Assembly (NCBI RefSeq): GCF_011761235.1
Contig: NZ_JAAOYW010000001.1
Coordinates: 558,781-622,780 of the forward strand
Direction of reading: 5' to 3'
DNA length: 64,000 nt
DNA from: Frigoribacterium faeni
GTDB lineage: Bacteria > Actinomycetota > Actinomycetes > Actinomycetales > Microbacteriaceae
Of this stretch, positions 1-9,500 are shown one piece after another. Below the pieces are notes generated by a model. That model was not told the origin of the DNA, did not search any database, and was given only the letters and a program-made list of their open reading frames with translations. The translations under genes were made by a program, and so were the position numbers. Position 1 is the first letter of the stretch. Every line of letters begins with the position of its first letter.

Positions 1-503
1 GCCCGCGCCGCCGCCTCGGCCGGGTCGGCGGCGACGTCGTCGACCGACCGGCCCGTGGCCCGCGCGAGCTCGCGGAAGTGCGGCGTGACGACGACCCGCC
101 CCGTCGCCCGCTCGCGCAAGCCGATCGCGCCCGCGTCGAGCACCAGGGGCAGCCCCGAGGAGGCGGCGGTCTCGAATCCGTCGGAGGTCTCGTCGTCGAG
201 GTGGTCCGGGTCCACCCCGGAGCCGAGCAGCCAGGCCTGCACCCGGCCCGGGCTCGTGACGGCCTCCGGGCGGCGGTGCAGCACGAAGTCCGAGGCCCGG
301 GCGGGCCCGAGGTAGCGGAGCATGCCGACCCCCGTGTGCAGCGCCGCCTCTACGCCGAGCACCGCGGCGCCCGGGTAGGCCGTCGAGCCGGTCACGACGC
401 CGAGCACGCCGCGGCTGTACTTGTCGTCGTCCGCGGCGGGCACGGCGATCCAGTCGGCGGCGTCGGCGGGGGTCCAGGGGGCAGGGCGGGAGTCGGTGGT
501 CAC
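1..503 (-). CDS. nnrD: ADP-dependent NAD(P)H-hydrate dehydratase, 3' end cut off by the window edge
   Basis: The enzyme repairs hydrated NADH/NADPH, using ADP to dehydrate the damaged cofactor in the cytoplasm. About 167 N-terminal residues are visible. The reading frame on the complement shows the ribokinase-like NnrD signature: KYSRGVLGVVTGS near residue 28, then YPGAAVLGVEAALHTGVGM, and VVVTPHFRELAR near residue 145, the NnrD/YjeF C-domain fold. The GTG start at 503 is chosen because a TAGCGT -10 hexamer ends six bases upstream, which fits a leaderless transcript. It is divergent from the HAD gene. The C-terminal part, including the ATP-grasping end of the fold, lies outside the window. 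The family assignment is secure; completeness cannot be judged. Confidence 0.85.
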   Translation of the reverse strand, partial: MTTDSRPAPWTPADAADWIAVPAADDDKYSRGVLGVVTGSTAYPGAAVLGVEAALHTGVGMLRYLGPARASDFVLHRRPEAVTSPGRVQAWLLGSGVDPDHLDDETSDGFETAASSGLPLVLDAGAIGLRERATGRVVVTPHFRELARATGRSVDDVAADPAEAAAR

Positions 504-509
504 GCCCCG

Positions 510-515
510 ACGCTA
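510..515 (-). promoter_or_regulatory. -10 hexamer for leaderless nnrD
   Basis: TAGCGT on the complement, six bases before the GTG start at 503. The spacing places the transcription start on or next to the start codon. The -35 region is not recognisable. Confidence 0.5.
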
Positions 516-549
516 GTCGACCGCACCGCGGCGACGTCCACGGCGCCGA

Positions 550-555
550 TACGGT
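550..555 (+). promoter_or_regulatory. -10 hexamer for leaderless HAD phosphatase gene
   Basis: TACGGT, exactly six bases before ATG 562. The intervening GGAGCG resembles a ribosome site but is too close to the start, so leaderless initiation is favoured. Confidence 0.5.
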
Positions 556-561
556 GGAGCG

Positions 562-1197
562 ATGAGCATCTCCCTCCCCGGCCGCACCGTCGTCTTCGAC
601 TACGGCGAGGTGATCTCCCGGTTCCCGGACGACGCCTCGCGACGCCGCATCGAGGACCTCGCGGGCGTCGACCCCGCCGCGCTGTGGGCCAGCTACGGAG
701 CCCACCGGCACGCCCTCGACCACGGCCGCCTCACCGCGACCGCGTACTGGCGCGCGGTCGAGGCCGACACCGGCGCCTCCTGGTCGCGCACGCGCGTCCA
801 CGAGCTGTGGGCCGCGGACTTCCCGTCGTGGTTCGTGCCCGAGCCCGGCACGCTCGACGTGATCGCCGACCTGTCCGACGGCGGCACCCGCCTGGCGATC
901 CTCTCGAACGCCGGCCTCGACTTCTCGTCGCCGTTCCGGCACTCGCCCCTCGGCGACCTGTTCGAGCACGTCTTCGTCAGCGCCGAGCTCGACGATCTCA
1001 AGCCCTCGGCCTCGATCTTCCGCCACGTCCTCGCCGAGCTCGGAACAACCGCGGCCGACACGGTGTTCATCGACAACAGGTCCGACAACGTCGAGGCCGC
1101 CCGGGCGCTCGGCATCACCGGGCACCTGTTCACCGGCCCCGAGCCGCTCCGGCTCTTCGTCGAGGGCCTCGCGGGCCACCCCACCGAAAGGCGATGA
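562..1197 (+). CDS. HAD-IA family hydrolase (phosphatase)
   Basis: 211 residues, cytoplasmic. All HAD motifs are visible: VVFDYGEVI near residue 10 (nucleophile Asp; the second acid position is Gly as in epoxide-hydrolase/YihX-like members), LSNAG near 114 (motif II), DDLKPS near 144 (motif III Lys) and VFIDNRSDNV near 169 (motif IV). The lid region lies between motifs I and II. The missing second Asp resembles the haloacid dehalogenase/YihX group more than classical phosphoglycolate phosphatases, so a sugar phosphate is a plausible but unproven substrate. The stop overlaps the next start as ATGA, so translation of the old yellow enzyme is probably coupled to it. Confidence 0.8.
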   Translation: MSISLPGRTVVFDYGEVISRFPDDASRRRIEDLAGVDPAALWASYGAHRHALDHGRLTATAYWRAVEADTGASWSRTRVHELWAADFPSWFVPEPGTLDVIADLSDGGTRLAILSNAGLDFSSPFRHSPLGDLFEHVFVSAELDDLKPSASIFRHVLAELGTTAADTVFIDNRSDNVEAARALGITGHLFTGPEPLRLFVEGLAGHPTERR

Positions 1198-2351
1198 CCG
1201 CTCTCGTGACCCAGACGGACGCAGCACCCACCACCTCCTCCGCCCCCTCCTCGACGACGGGCGCGGCCGCCGCGCACCTCTTCGACCCGATCAGCCTGCG
1301 CGGCACGACGTTCCGCAACCGGCTCTGGGTCGCGCCGATGTGCCAGTACTCGGCCGACGAGCAGGACGGCGTCGCCACCGACTGGCACCTCGTGCACCTC
1401 GGCTCGCTCGCCCGGGGAGGCGCGGGCGCGGTCATCTCGGAGGCCGCGGCCGTGACGCCCGAGGGCCGCATCTCGCCCCAGGACCTCGGCATCTGGAACG
1501 ACGAGCAGGTCGCCGCACTCGCGCCGATCACCGCGTTCGTCCGGGCCCAGGGCTCGGTCCCCGGCATCCAGCTCGCCCACGCCGGACGCAAGGCGTCGAC
1601 CTTCCGCCCGTGGAGCGAGACGCAGGGCAGCGTGCCCGAGAGCGAGGGCGGCTGGCCGACGGTCGCCCCCTCCGCCGTCGCCTTCGAGGGCTACGCCGAG
1701 CCCCGGGCCATGACGCACGACGAGGTCGTCGAGACCGTCGAGGCGTTCCGGGTCGCCGCCCGCCGCTCGGTCGAGGCCGGCTTCGGGCTCATCGAGCTGC
1801 ACGCCGCCCACGGCTACCTGCTGCACCAGTTCCTGTCGCCGCTCAGCAACCGGCGCACCGACGAGTACGGCGGCTCCCTCGAGAACCGGGCGCGCCTCCT
1901 CGTCGACGTGGTCCGCGCCGTCCGGGCCGAGGTCGGCGACGACCTGCCCCTGCTGGTCCGCTTCTCGGCCACCGACTGGGCCGAGGGCGGGTGGGACGAG
2001 CAGGAGACCGCGACCGTCGCCGCCTGGTCGCGCGACGCCGGCGCCGACCTGTTCGACATCTCGACCGGCGGCCTCGTCGCCGGGGTGACCATCCCCGTCG
2101 GGCTCGGCTACCAGGTGCCCTTCGCCCAGCACGTCCGCGAGACGGCCGAGGTCGACACGGGGGCCGTCGGGCTCATCGTCTCGGCCCGCCAGGCGGAGGA
2201 CGTCGTCGCCGAGGGCCGGGCCGACGTCGTGCTCATGGCGCGGGAGTTCCTCCGCGACCCGCACTTCCCGCTGCGCGCCGCGGCCGAGCTGGGCGTCGAG
2301 CTCGACTACTGGCCCGCCCAGTACCAGCGCGCCCCGTTCCGCACGGCCTAG
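1194..2351 (+). CDS. NADH:flavin oxidoreductase, old yellow enzyme family (YqjM-like)
   Basis: 385 residues. An FMN-dependent TIM-barrel ene-reductase that reduces activated C=C bonds with NAD(P)H. Visible: the FMN-binding start FDPISLRGTTFRNRLWVAPM, a Cys in the MCQYS position typical of YqjM-type (redox-sensing) members, the substrate-anchoring pair in ELHAAHGYLLHQF, the signature SNRRTDEYGGSLENRAR and a C-terminal YQRAPF segment that reaches the neighbouring subunit in this class. The ATG at 1194 is chosen because it overlaps the preceding TGA and follows GAAAGG; the long upstream open frame is not coding. The first 25 residues are low-complexity Ala/Thr/Ser and may be disordered. Physiological substrate unknown. 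Confidence 0.88.
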   Translation: MTALVTQTDAAPTTSSAPSSTTGAAAAHLFDPISLRGTTFRNRLWVAPMCQYSADEQDGVATDWHLVHLGSLARGGAGAVISEAAAVTPEGRISPQDLGIWNDEQVAALAPITAFVRAQGSVPGIQLAHAGRKASTFRPWSETQGSVPESEGGWPTVAPSAVAFEGYAEPRAMTHDEVVETVEAFRVAARRSVEAGFGLIELHAAHGYLLHQFLSPLSNRRTDEYGGSLENRARLLVDVVRAVRAEVGDDLPLLVRFSATDWAEGGWDEQETATVAAWSRDAGADLFDISTGGLVAGVTIPVGLGYQVPFAQHVRETAEVDTGAVGLIVSARQAEDVVAEGRADVVLMAREFLRDPHFPLRAAAELGVELDYWPAQYQRAPFRTA

Positions 2352-2354
2352 CGG

Positions 2355-2411
2355 GCACACGACGACGACGGCCGCGTCGCCCCTCGGGGCGGCGCGGCCG
2401 TCGTCGTGTGC
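2355..2411. terminator. Bidirectional hairpin terminator between convergent genes
   Basis: A long inverted repeat: the left arm starts GCACACGACGACGACGGCC and the right arm is GCGGCCGTCGTCGTGTGC, with a CCCTCGGGG centre. It lies between the convergent oxidoreductase and CNNM genes. There is no clear U-tract, as is usual at this GC content. Confidence 0.7.
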
Positions 2412-2431
2412 ACGACCCGCACCGTGCGGCG

Positions 2432-3469
2432 CTACGAGCGCCGGGTCGCGTCCTGGACCTCGCCGATGAGCTCCTCGAGGATGTCCTCGAGGAACAGCAC
2501 CCCGCGGGTGTCGCCCCGCTCGTCGAACGACCGGGCGACGTGCACGCCGCTGCGGCGCATGGTCGCGAGGGCGTCCTCGAGCTCGGTGCCCTGGTAGATC
2601 GAGATCAGCTGGCGGATGCGCTTCGGCGGCACCGGGTCGCCGAACTCGTCCTCGTCGAGGTCGATGACGTCCTTCAGGTGCAGGTACCCCGTGGGGTCGC
2701 CCGCGTCGTCCACGAGCACGTAGCGCGAGAAGCCGTTGACCGCCACGGCCCGCTCGACGTCGCCGGGCGTGGCGTCCTCGGGCAGGGTGACGAGGCCCGA
2801 CATCGGCACGGCCACGTCGTCGACCGTCTTCTCGGTGAACTCGAACGCCGCCTGCAGCGTGCCGCTGCCGTCGCGCAGGGTGCCCTCGCGCTGCGACTGC
2901 GCCACGATCGTGGCCACCTCGTCGACCGTGTAGGCGCTGGCCGCCTCGTCCTTCGGCTCGACGCGGAACGCCCGCAGGACGGCGTTCGCCGACCAGTTGA
3001 GCGACACCACGACGACGTGCAGGAGGCGCGCCACGGCCACCAGCGGAGGCGCGAGCAGCAGCGCCGCCCGGTCCGGCAGCGAGAACGAGATGTTCTTCGG
3101 CACCATCTCGCCGAGCACCACGTGCAGGAACGACACGAGCAGCAGCGTGATGACGAACCCGACGACGCTCACGAGCTCCTCGCTGAGGCCGGTCAGGCCG
3201 AGCGGGCCCTCGAGGAGGTGGTGGATCGAGGGCTCGGAGACGTTGAGGATGAGCAGCGAGCAGATGGTGATGCCGAGCTGGGTCGTCGCCAGCATCATCG
3301 TCGCGTGCTCCATGGCCCACAACGTGGTCTTCGCGGCCCGGCTGCCTGCCTCGGCCCGCGGCTCGATCTGCGACCGCCTGGCCGAGATGACGGCGAACTC
3401 GGCCGCCACGAAGAACGCGTTGCCCATGAGCAGCACGACGAGCCAGACGATGCCCCACCAGTCGCTCAT
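2432..3469 (-). CDS. CNNM/CBS-domain membrane protein (hemolysin family), downstream paralogue
   Basis: 345 residues. CNNM transmembrane domain (about residues 1-180, with the family motif GEMVPKNISFSLP near 120) followed by a CBS pair (about 205-330) ending in VLFLEDILEELIGEV. CNNM/CorC-type proteins are linked to Mg2+ efflux and metal tolerance; 'hemolysin' is a historical label. There is no C-terminal CorC_HlyC domain, unlike its upstream neighbour, so the protein is shorter than the usual 420-450 residues. The ATG overlaps the stop of the upstream paralogue as ATGA, so the pair is one operon and the two products may form a heteromer. Confidence 0.85.
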   Translation of the reverse strand: MSDWWGIVWLVVLLMGNAFFVAAEFAVISARRSQIEPRAEAGSRAAKTTLWAMEHATMMLATTQLGITICSLLILNVSEPSIHHLLEGPLGLTGLSEELVSVVGFVITLLLVSFLHVVLGEMVPKNISFSLPDRAALLLAPPLVAVARLLHVVVVSLNWSANAVLRAFRVEPKDEAASAYTVDEVATIVAQSQREGTLRDGSGTLQAAFEFTEKTVDDVAVPMSGLVTLPEDATPGDVERAVAVNGFSRYVLVDDAGDPTGYLHLKDVIDLDEDEFGDPVPPKRIRQLISIYQGTELEDALATMRRSGVHVARSFDERGDTRGVLFLEDILEELIGEVQDATRRS

Positions 3470-4893
3470 CGGGTCGCCTCCTTCGCGCGGGCGTCGGAGT
3501 CGCGCATCGACGACGGCGCCCCCGAGCGACCGGTGCGCTCGGAGCGACCGCCGCGCTCGGACCGACCGCCGCCGGCCGCGACCTCGTCGGCGACCTCGTC
3601 CTCGGGCGTCGGGGTGAACCGGACCCGGTCGATCCGGCGGCCGTCGAGGCGCTCGACGCGGAACGTGCCCGCCTCGGCCTCGACGACGTCGCCGACGACG
3701 GGCAGGCGCCCGAGCTCGCTCATGACCCAGCCGCCCACGGTCTCCCACGGGCCCTCGTCGGGGACCTTGACCGAGGCGCGCTCGAGCAGCTCGTCCGGGC
3801 GCAGCAGCCCGGGGAACGTGAGCCAGTTGCGCGAGCGGACCACGTCGACCCGGCTGCGGTCGTGCTCGTCGGAGACCTCGCCCACGAGCTCCTCGATGAG
3901 GTCCTCGAGGGTGACGACTCCGGCCGTGCCGCCGTACTCGTCGACGACGACGGCCATCTGGTAGCCGCGGCCGCGGACCTCGCCCAGCAGGTTGTCGAGG
4001 GTCATGGTCTCGGGCACGCGAACGGCGTCGGTGAGCAGGGCTGAAACGGGCACGTCGGCGCGCTTCTCCCGGGGCACCGAGACGGCCTGCTTCACGTGGA
4101 CGAGGCCGACGACGTCGTCGATGCCGTCGTCGGTGACCGGGAACCGGGACAGGCCGGTGCGCCGAGCCAGCTGCAGCACGGTCTCGGCCGAGTCGGTCCG
4201 GGTGACGGTCGACAGCCGCGGCCGCGGCGTCATCACGTCGGAGGCGGTGTGGTCGCTGAAGGCCAGGGTGCGGGCCAGCAGGGTGGCGGTGTCGAGGTCG
4301 AGGCTTCCCTCGAAGGCGGACCGGCGCACCAGCGACGACAGCTCCTCGGCGGTGCGGGCCCCCGAGAGCTCTTCTTTCGGCTCGATGCCGACGCCGCGCA
4401 GGATCGCGTTGGCCGTGTTGTTGAGCAGCGCGACGGCCGGCTTGAACACGGTCGTGAAGCCGACCTGGAACGGGATCACGAGCTTCGCCGTGCGCAGCGG
4501 CAGCGCGAGCGCGAAGTTCTTCGGCACGAGCTCGCCGACGATCATCGAGAGCAGCGTGGCGACGACGATGGCGACCACGGGCCCGCCCACCGTGACGACG
4601 GGCTCGGGCACGCCGACCGCGAGGAGGGGCGGCGCGAGCAGCCGGGAGATCGCCGGCTCCATCGTGTAGCCGGTCAGCAGGGTCGTCAGCGTGATGCCGA
4701 GCTGCGCGCTCGACAGGTGCGTGGACGTGATGCGGAGGGCGCCGATCGTGGGCGCGAGGCCCTTCTCGCCCTTCGACTGTCGGGCTTCGAGGTCCGAGCG
4801 GTCGAGGTTGACCAGCGAGAACTCGCTGGCCACGAAGAGACCGGTGCCGATCGTGAGGACGATGCCGATGGCGAGCAGGATCCACTCGTTCAC
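3466..4893 (-). CDS. CNNM/CBS/CorC_HlyC-domain membrane protein (hemolysin family)
   Basis: 475 residues. Order: CNNM membrane domain (about 1-190, with MIVGELVPKNFALALP), CBS pair (about 210-330, ending GVVTLEDLIEELVGEV), CorC_HlyC adenosine-binding-like domain (about 345-430, including PVVGDVVEAEAGTFRVERLDG), then a disordered Arg/Gly/Ser tail with repeated (S/T)ERGGRSER-like units. Probable divalent-cation (Mg2+/Co2+) efflux or homeostasis role at the cytoplasmic membrane. The start is GTG at 4893; it overlaps the stop of a 30-codon upstream ORF by GTGA, and no good ribosome site precedes it, suggesting coupled translation. The paralogue downstream overlaps by ATGA. Confidence 0.85.
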   Translation of the reverse strand: MNEWILLAIGIVLTIGTGLFVASEFSLVNLDRSDLEARQSKGEKGLAPTIGALRITSTHLSSAQLGITLTTLLTGYTMEPAISRLLAPPLLAVGVPEPVVTVGGPVVAIVVATLLSMIVGELVPKNFALALPLRTAKLVIPFQVGFTTVFKPAVALLNNTANAILRGVGIEPKEELSGARTAEELSSLVRRSAFEGSLDLDTATLLARTLAFSDHTASDVMTPRPRLSTVTRTDSAETVLQLARRTGLSRFPVTDDGIDDVVGLVHVKQAVSVPREKRADVPVSALLTDAVRVPETMTLDNLLGEVRGRGYQMAVVVDEYGGTAGVVTLEDLIEELVGEVSDEHDRSRVDVVRSRNWLTFPGLLRPDELLERASVKVPDEGPWETVGGWVMSELGRLPVVGDVVEAEAGTFRVERLDGRRIDRVRFTPTPEDEVADEVAAGGGRSERGGRSERTGRSGAPSSMRDSDARAKEATR

Positions 4894-4982
4894 GACGACG
4901 GAGCACCGCCCTCGGTCGTCCGGACGGCGGACGGGGCCGGATGGTGAGGGGGCACGGCGGGCTGAGACGGAGGGTCATCCAT
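4890..4982 (-). CDS. Small leader ORF (30 aa) coupled to the CNNM operon
   Basis: ATG at 4982 opens a Pro/Ser-rich 30-residue frame starting MDDPPSQPAVPP. Its TGA overlaps the GTG of the CNNM gene as GTGA. A TAGGAT -10 hexamer ends nine bases before the ATG, so the ORF would be translated from the very 5' end of the mRNA. The arrangement suggests a leader peptide that feeds ribosomes to the weak CNNM start. No homologue is recognised, and the composition alone does not prove coding. Regulation by Mg2+ or by proline supply is only a speculation from context and the Pro content. Confidence 0.45.
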   Translation of the reverse strand: MDDPPSQPAVPPHHPAPSAVRTTEGGAPSS

Positions 4983-4991
4983 AGGGAGGTG

Positions 4992-4997
4992 ATCCTA
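4992..4997 (-). promoter_or_regulatory. -10 hexamer of the CNNM operon
   Basis: TAGGAT on the complement. It places the transcription start about three bases before the leader ORF at 4982. The 5' region of 4983-5038 holds nothing else that I can recognise. Confidence 0.5.
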
Positions 4998-5038
4998 TCC
5001 GCTGACCGGCCCCTCCGTCACTCGTCTCGAGGTCCCGG

Positions 5039-6475
5039 TCACCAGCTGACGGGGAGCGCCTTGCCCTCTTCGTAGCCGGCCGCCGACTGCACGCCGACGA
5101 GGGCCCGCTCGGCGAACTCGGGCAGCGTGCGGGCGCCGGCGTAGGTGAACGAGCTGCGGACGCCCGAGGTGATCATGTCGAGCAGGTCCTCGACGCCGGG
5201 CCGCAGCGGGTCGAGGTAGATCCGCGACGACGAGATCCCCTCGGCGAACAGCGTCTTGCGGGCCAGCTCGAACGGGTCGAGCCGCCCGAACCTGCCCTGG
5301 ACCGCCTTGGTCGAGGCCATGCCCCAGCTCTCCTTGTACAGGCCGCGCTCGTCGCTCGCGAGCTCGCCGGGCGCCTCGACGGTGCCGGCGAACCACGAGC
5401 CGATCATGACCGACGACGCCCCGGCCGCGAGGGCCAGCGCCACGTCGCGCGGGTAGCGGACTCCCCCGTCGGCCCAGACGTGCGCGCCCAGCGCGCGTGC
5501 CGTGGCGGCCGTCTCGAGCACGGCCGAGAACTGGGGACGGCCCACGGCGGTCATCATGCGGGTGGTGCACATCGCGCCGGGGCCGACGCCGACCTTGACG
5601 ACGTCCGCGCCCGCACCGACCAGGTGGCGCACCGCCTCCTCGGTGACGACGTTGCCCGCGACGATCGGCAGGCCCAGCCGCGCACCCGCCACGGTCTTGA
5701 CCGCGGCCACCATGCCGTCCTGGTCGCCGTGGGCCGTGTCGAGCACGAGCACGTCGACGCCGGCGGCGGCCAGTGCCCGGGCCTTCTGCTCGACGTCGCC
5801 GTTGATGCCGACGGCGGCGGCGACCCGGAGGCGCCCGTCGCGGTCGACCGCGGGCTGGTAGATCGTCGACCGCAGGGCGCCCTTGCGGCTCACCGTGCCC
5901 ACGACCCGGCCGTGCCGCAGCACCGGCGCGAAGTCGATCTCGGCGGCGACCATGCGGTCGAAGGCCGCCCGCGGCGAGTCGACGTCGTCGGCGTCGAGCG
6001 AGGTGAGGGCGCCGTGCAGCAGGTCGCCGAGCACGGCGTCGCGCGGGGCGGTGGCGAGCCGGGAGGCGGCGATGCAGCCGAGGAACGAGCCGTCGGAGTC
6101 GTGCAGCACGATGCCGTGGCCCTCGACGGCGGGCACGCGCGTGAGGGCCGACGCGACGGTCTCGCCCGGGTCGAGCGACCAGGGCGTGTCCCACTCGACG
6201 GGCTGCGACTTGACCCAGCGGATGGCCGCGTCCAGCTCTTGCAGGGGCATGTCCTGCGGCAGCACGCCGAGGCCGCCGCGGCGGGCCAGGGTCGCGGCGA
6301 GGCGGGGGCCGGTGACGGAGTTCATGTTCGCCGAGACGATCGGCACCGTCGCGCCCGTGCCGTCGCCCGGCGCGAGCGACACGTCCAGGCGGCTGGTGAC
6401 CGACGAGCGGCTCGGGACCAGGAAGACGTCGGAGTACGTCAGGTCGTGGGTCGGCGTCGTCTCGTAGAACCTCAT
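5039..6475 (-). CDS. guaB1: GuaB1 family IMP dehydrogenase-related protein (probable GMP reductase)
   Basis: 478 residues. IMPDH/GMPR TIM-barrel with an inserted CBS pair (about residues 95-210). Seen: LTYSDVFLVPSRS near residue 12, the active-site loop GVGPGAMCTTRMMT near 305 (catalytic Cys followed by Thr), and the phosphate-binding segment WADGGVRYPRDVALALAAGA. In actinobacteria the GuaB1 type is distinct from the true IMP dehydrogenase GuaB2; the M. smegmatis member has been reported as a GMP reductase, which would recycle GMP to IMP. ATG 6475 is chosen over a longer upstream frame because the family begins MRFYE and TACCGT lies seven bases before it, consistent with a leaderless mRNA. 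Divergent from kgd. Confidence 0.88.
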   Translation of the reverse strand: MRFYETTPTHDLTYSDVFLVPSRSSVTSRLDVSLAPGDGTGATVPIVSANMNSVTGPRLAATLARRGGLGVLPQDMPLQELDAAIRWVKSQPVEWDTPWSLDPGETVASALTRVPAVEGHGIVLHDSDGSFLGCIAASRLATAPRDAVLGDLLHGALTSLDADDVDSPRAAFDRMVAAEIDFAPVLRHGRVVGTVSRKGALRSTIYQPAVDRDGRLRVAAAVGINGDVEQKARALAAAGVDVLVLDTAHGDQDGMVAAVKTVAGARLGLPIVAGNVVTEEAVRHLVGAGADVVKVGVGPGAMCTTRMMTAVGRPQFSAVLETAATARALGAHVWADGGVRYPRDVALALAAGASSVMIGSWFAGTVEAPGELASDERGLYKESWGMASTKAVQGRFGRLDPFELARKTLFAEGISSSRIYLDPLRPGVEDLLDMITSGVRSSFTYAGARTLPEFAERALVGVQSAAGYEEGKALPVSW

Positions 6476-6482
6476 GGCCCCC

Positions 6483-6488
6483 ACGGTA
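6483..6488 (-). promoter_or_regulatory. -10 hexamer for leaderless guaB1
   Basis: TACCGT on the complement, seven bases before ATG 6475. Confidence 0.55.
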
Positions 6489-6528
6489 ATCCCTGCGGGT
6501 CGTCCAGACGCGGCCCGGCGGACCTTGT

Positions 6529-6534
6529 TAAGCT
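6529..6534 (+). promoter_or_regulatory. -10 hexamer upstream of kgd
   Basis: TAAGCT in the 124-bp gap between divergent guaB1 and kgd. The predicted start near 6541 gives a leader of about 59 bases with GGAGAG before the GTG. Confidence 0.45.
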
Positions 6535-6599
6535 GTCTCCCGGCGGGCGCCGCTGCCCGCCGCGACATCGAACGATCAACGGAGAGTGGGCGATCGGCT

Positions 6600-9500
6600 G
6601 TGACGAGCCACGTGACGGGAACGACCGACGAGGGCGCCTTCGGGGCCAACGAGTGGCTGGTCGACGAGCTCTACGAGCAGTGGGTGGTCGACAAGAACTC
6701 GGTCGACGAGTCGTGGTGGCCCGTGCTCGAGGCGTACACGCCCTCCGACGGAGGCGCGGGCGCTGCCCCCGCGACCTCCTCCGCTCCCGAGGGCGCCGCC
6801 TCCTCGGCCCCCGCCCCTGAGCCCTCGTCCACCGAGGGCGGCCAGGCGCAGATCCCCGACGAGGTGACCGGCGCGCCCGGCCAGAACGAGCCCGCGGCGC
6901 CCGCCCCGGCCCCCGCCGCGCCCGCCGGCAAGAAGGCCGCCAAGACGACGTCGGTCGAGCCGTCGGAGAAGCCCATCCCCGCCGACTCTCCGGCCAAGGC
7001 CCCCGAGAAGCCCCGCACCAGCGCCGAGCCCACGCCGGAGCCCGAGGCCACCGTCGCCCCCCTGCGCGGCATGGCGAAGTCGCTCGCGACGAACATGGAC
7101 GCCAGCCTCAGCGTGCCGACGGCCACCAGCGTCCGCACCGTCGCGGCGAAGCTGATGATCGACAACCGCATCGTCATCAACAACCACCTCAAGCGCGCCC
7201 GGGGCGGCAAGGTGTCGTTCACGCACCTCATCGGCTGGGCGCTCGTGCAGGCCCTGAAGGAGTTCCCGAGCCAGAACGTCTTCTACGACGAGGTCGACGG
7301 CAAGCCCTCGGTCGTCACCCCGGCGCACATCAACCTCGGCCTCGCGATCGACATCCCCAAGCCCGACGGCACGCGGGCGCTGCTCGTGCCCGGCATCAAG
7401 AAGGCCGACGAGATGACCTTCGCCGACTTCCTGTCGGCCTACGAGGACGTCGTCCGCCGGGCCCGTGACAACAAGCTCACCGCCGCCGACTTCCAGGGCA
7501 ACACGATCTCGCTGACGAACCCCGGCGGCATCGGCACGGTGCACAGCGTGCCGCGTCTCATGAAGGGCGCGGGGTCGATCATCGGCGCCGGCGCGCTCGA
7601 CTACCCGGCCGAGTTCCAGGGCACGTCGGCGAAGACGCTCGTCGAGCTCGGCATCGGCAAGACCGTCACCCTGACGAGCACCTACGACCACCGCGTCATC
7701 CAGGGCGCCGGCTCGGGCGAGTTCCTCAAGAAGGTCAACGAGCTGCTCATCGGCCAGCGCCGCTTCTACGAGGACATCTTCTCGGCGCTCCGCATCCCCT
7801 ACGAGCCCATCCACTGGAACCCCGACATCAACGTCAACCTCGCCGAGCGCGTGGGCAAGACGGCCCGCGTGCAGGAGCTCATCAACAGCTACCGCGTGCG
7901 CGGCCACCTCATGGCCGACATCGACCCGCTGCAGTACCGCCAGCGCTCGCACCCCGACCTGGCGATCGAGAGCCACGGCCTGACCTTCTGGGACCTCGAC
8001 CGCGAGTTCGTCACCGGCGGCCTCGGCGGGCACACCTCCGCGCTGCTGCGCGACATCCTCGGCATCCTGCGCGACTCGTACTGCCGCACCATCGGCGTCG
8101 AGTACATGCACATCCAGGACCCGGCCCAGCGCGCCTGGGTGCAGCAGCACGTCGAGGTGCCCTACGTGAAGCCCTCGCACGACGAGCAGATGCGCATCCT
8201 CGCGAAGCTCAACGAAGCCGAGGCGTTCGAGACGTTCCTGCAGACGAAGTACGTCGGCCAGAAGCGCTTCAGCCTCGAGGGCGGCGAGTCGACCATCGCC
8301 CTGCTCGACACGGTCATCCAGCAGGCCGCCCGCGAGGGTCTGGACGAGGTCGCCATCGGCATGGCGCACCGCGGCCGCCTGAACGTGCTCACGAACATCG
8401 CCGGCAAGACCTACGGCCAGATCTTCCGCGAGTTCGAGGGCACCCAGGACCCGAAGACCGTGCAGGGCTCGGGCGACGTCAAGTACCACCTCGGCACGGA
8501 GGGCGAGTTCACCAGCGCCACCGGCGAGACCATCCCCGTCTACCTCGCGGCGAACCCGTCGCACCTCGAGGCCGGCGACGGCGTGCTCGAGGGCATCGTC
8601 CGGGCCAAGCAGGACCGCGGCCCCCGCGGCGCCTTCAACACGCTGCCGATCCTCATCCACGGCGACGCGGCCATGGCCGGCCAGGGCGTCGTCGTCGAGA
8701 CGCTGCAGATGTCGATGCTGCGCGGCTACCGCGTCGGCGGCACCGTCCACGTCGTCATCAACAACCAGGTCGGGTTCACGACTCCCCCGACCGAGTCGCG
8801 CTCGTCGATCTACTCGACCGACGTCGCCAAGACGATCCAGGCGCCGGTGTTCCACGTCAACGGCGACGACCCCGAGGCCGTCGCCCGCGTCGCCGAGCTG
8901 GCGTTCTCGTACCGCCAGCAGTTCAAGCGCGACGTCGTCGTCGACCTCATCTGCTACCGCCGCCGCGGGCACAACGAGGGCGACGACCCCTCGATGACGC
9001 AGCCGCTGATGTACAACCTGATCGAGGCGAAGCGCAGCGTGCGCACGCTCTACACCGAGGCCCTCGTGGGCCGCGGCGACATCACCCAAGATGAATACGA
9101 CGGCGCGCACCGCGACTTCCAGGATCGCCTCGAGCGCGCCTTCGCCGAGACCCACGCGGCGCAGACCGGCTCGATGCCGGTCGTCACCGACGACGCGGGC
9201 GACGTCGAAGACCTGGAGCGACCCCAGTCGCAGCGCGACGACCGCTCGGGCGAGCCCGAGACCACGGGCGTCGACCTCGAGCTCGTCCACGCGATCGGCG
9301 ACGCGCACGACAACCCGCCCGAGGGCTTCTCCGTGCACCCGAAGCTCTCGCAGCTGCTCAAGAAGCGCGTCGACATGAGCCGCAACGGCGGCATCGACTG
9401 GGCCTTCGCCGAGCTGCTCGCCATGGGCTCCGTGCTCACCGAGGGCACGCCGGTGCGCCTCGCCGGCCAGGACAGCCGCCGCGGCACCTTCGTGCAGCGC

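Noticed and set aside
3500-3580. Tandem GGCGCTCGGAGCGACC-like units at the 3' end of the CNNM/CorC gene
   Set aside because: They encode the Arg/Gly/Ser repeats of the disordered tail and are noted there; no independent element is indicated.
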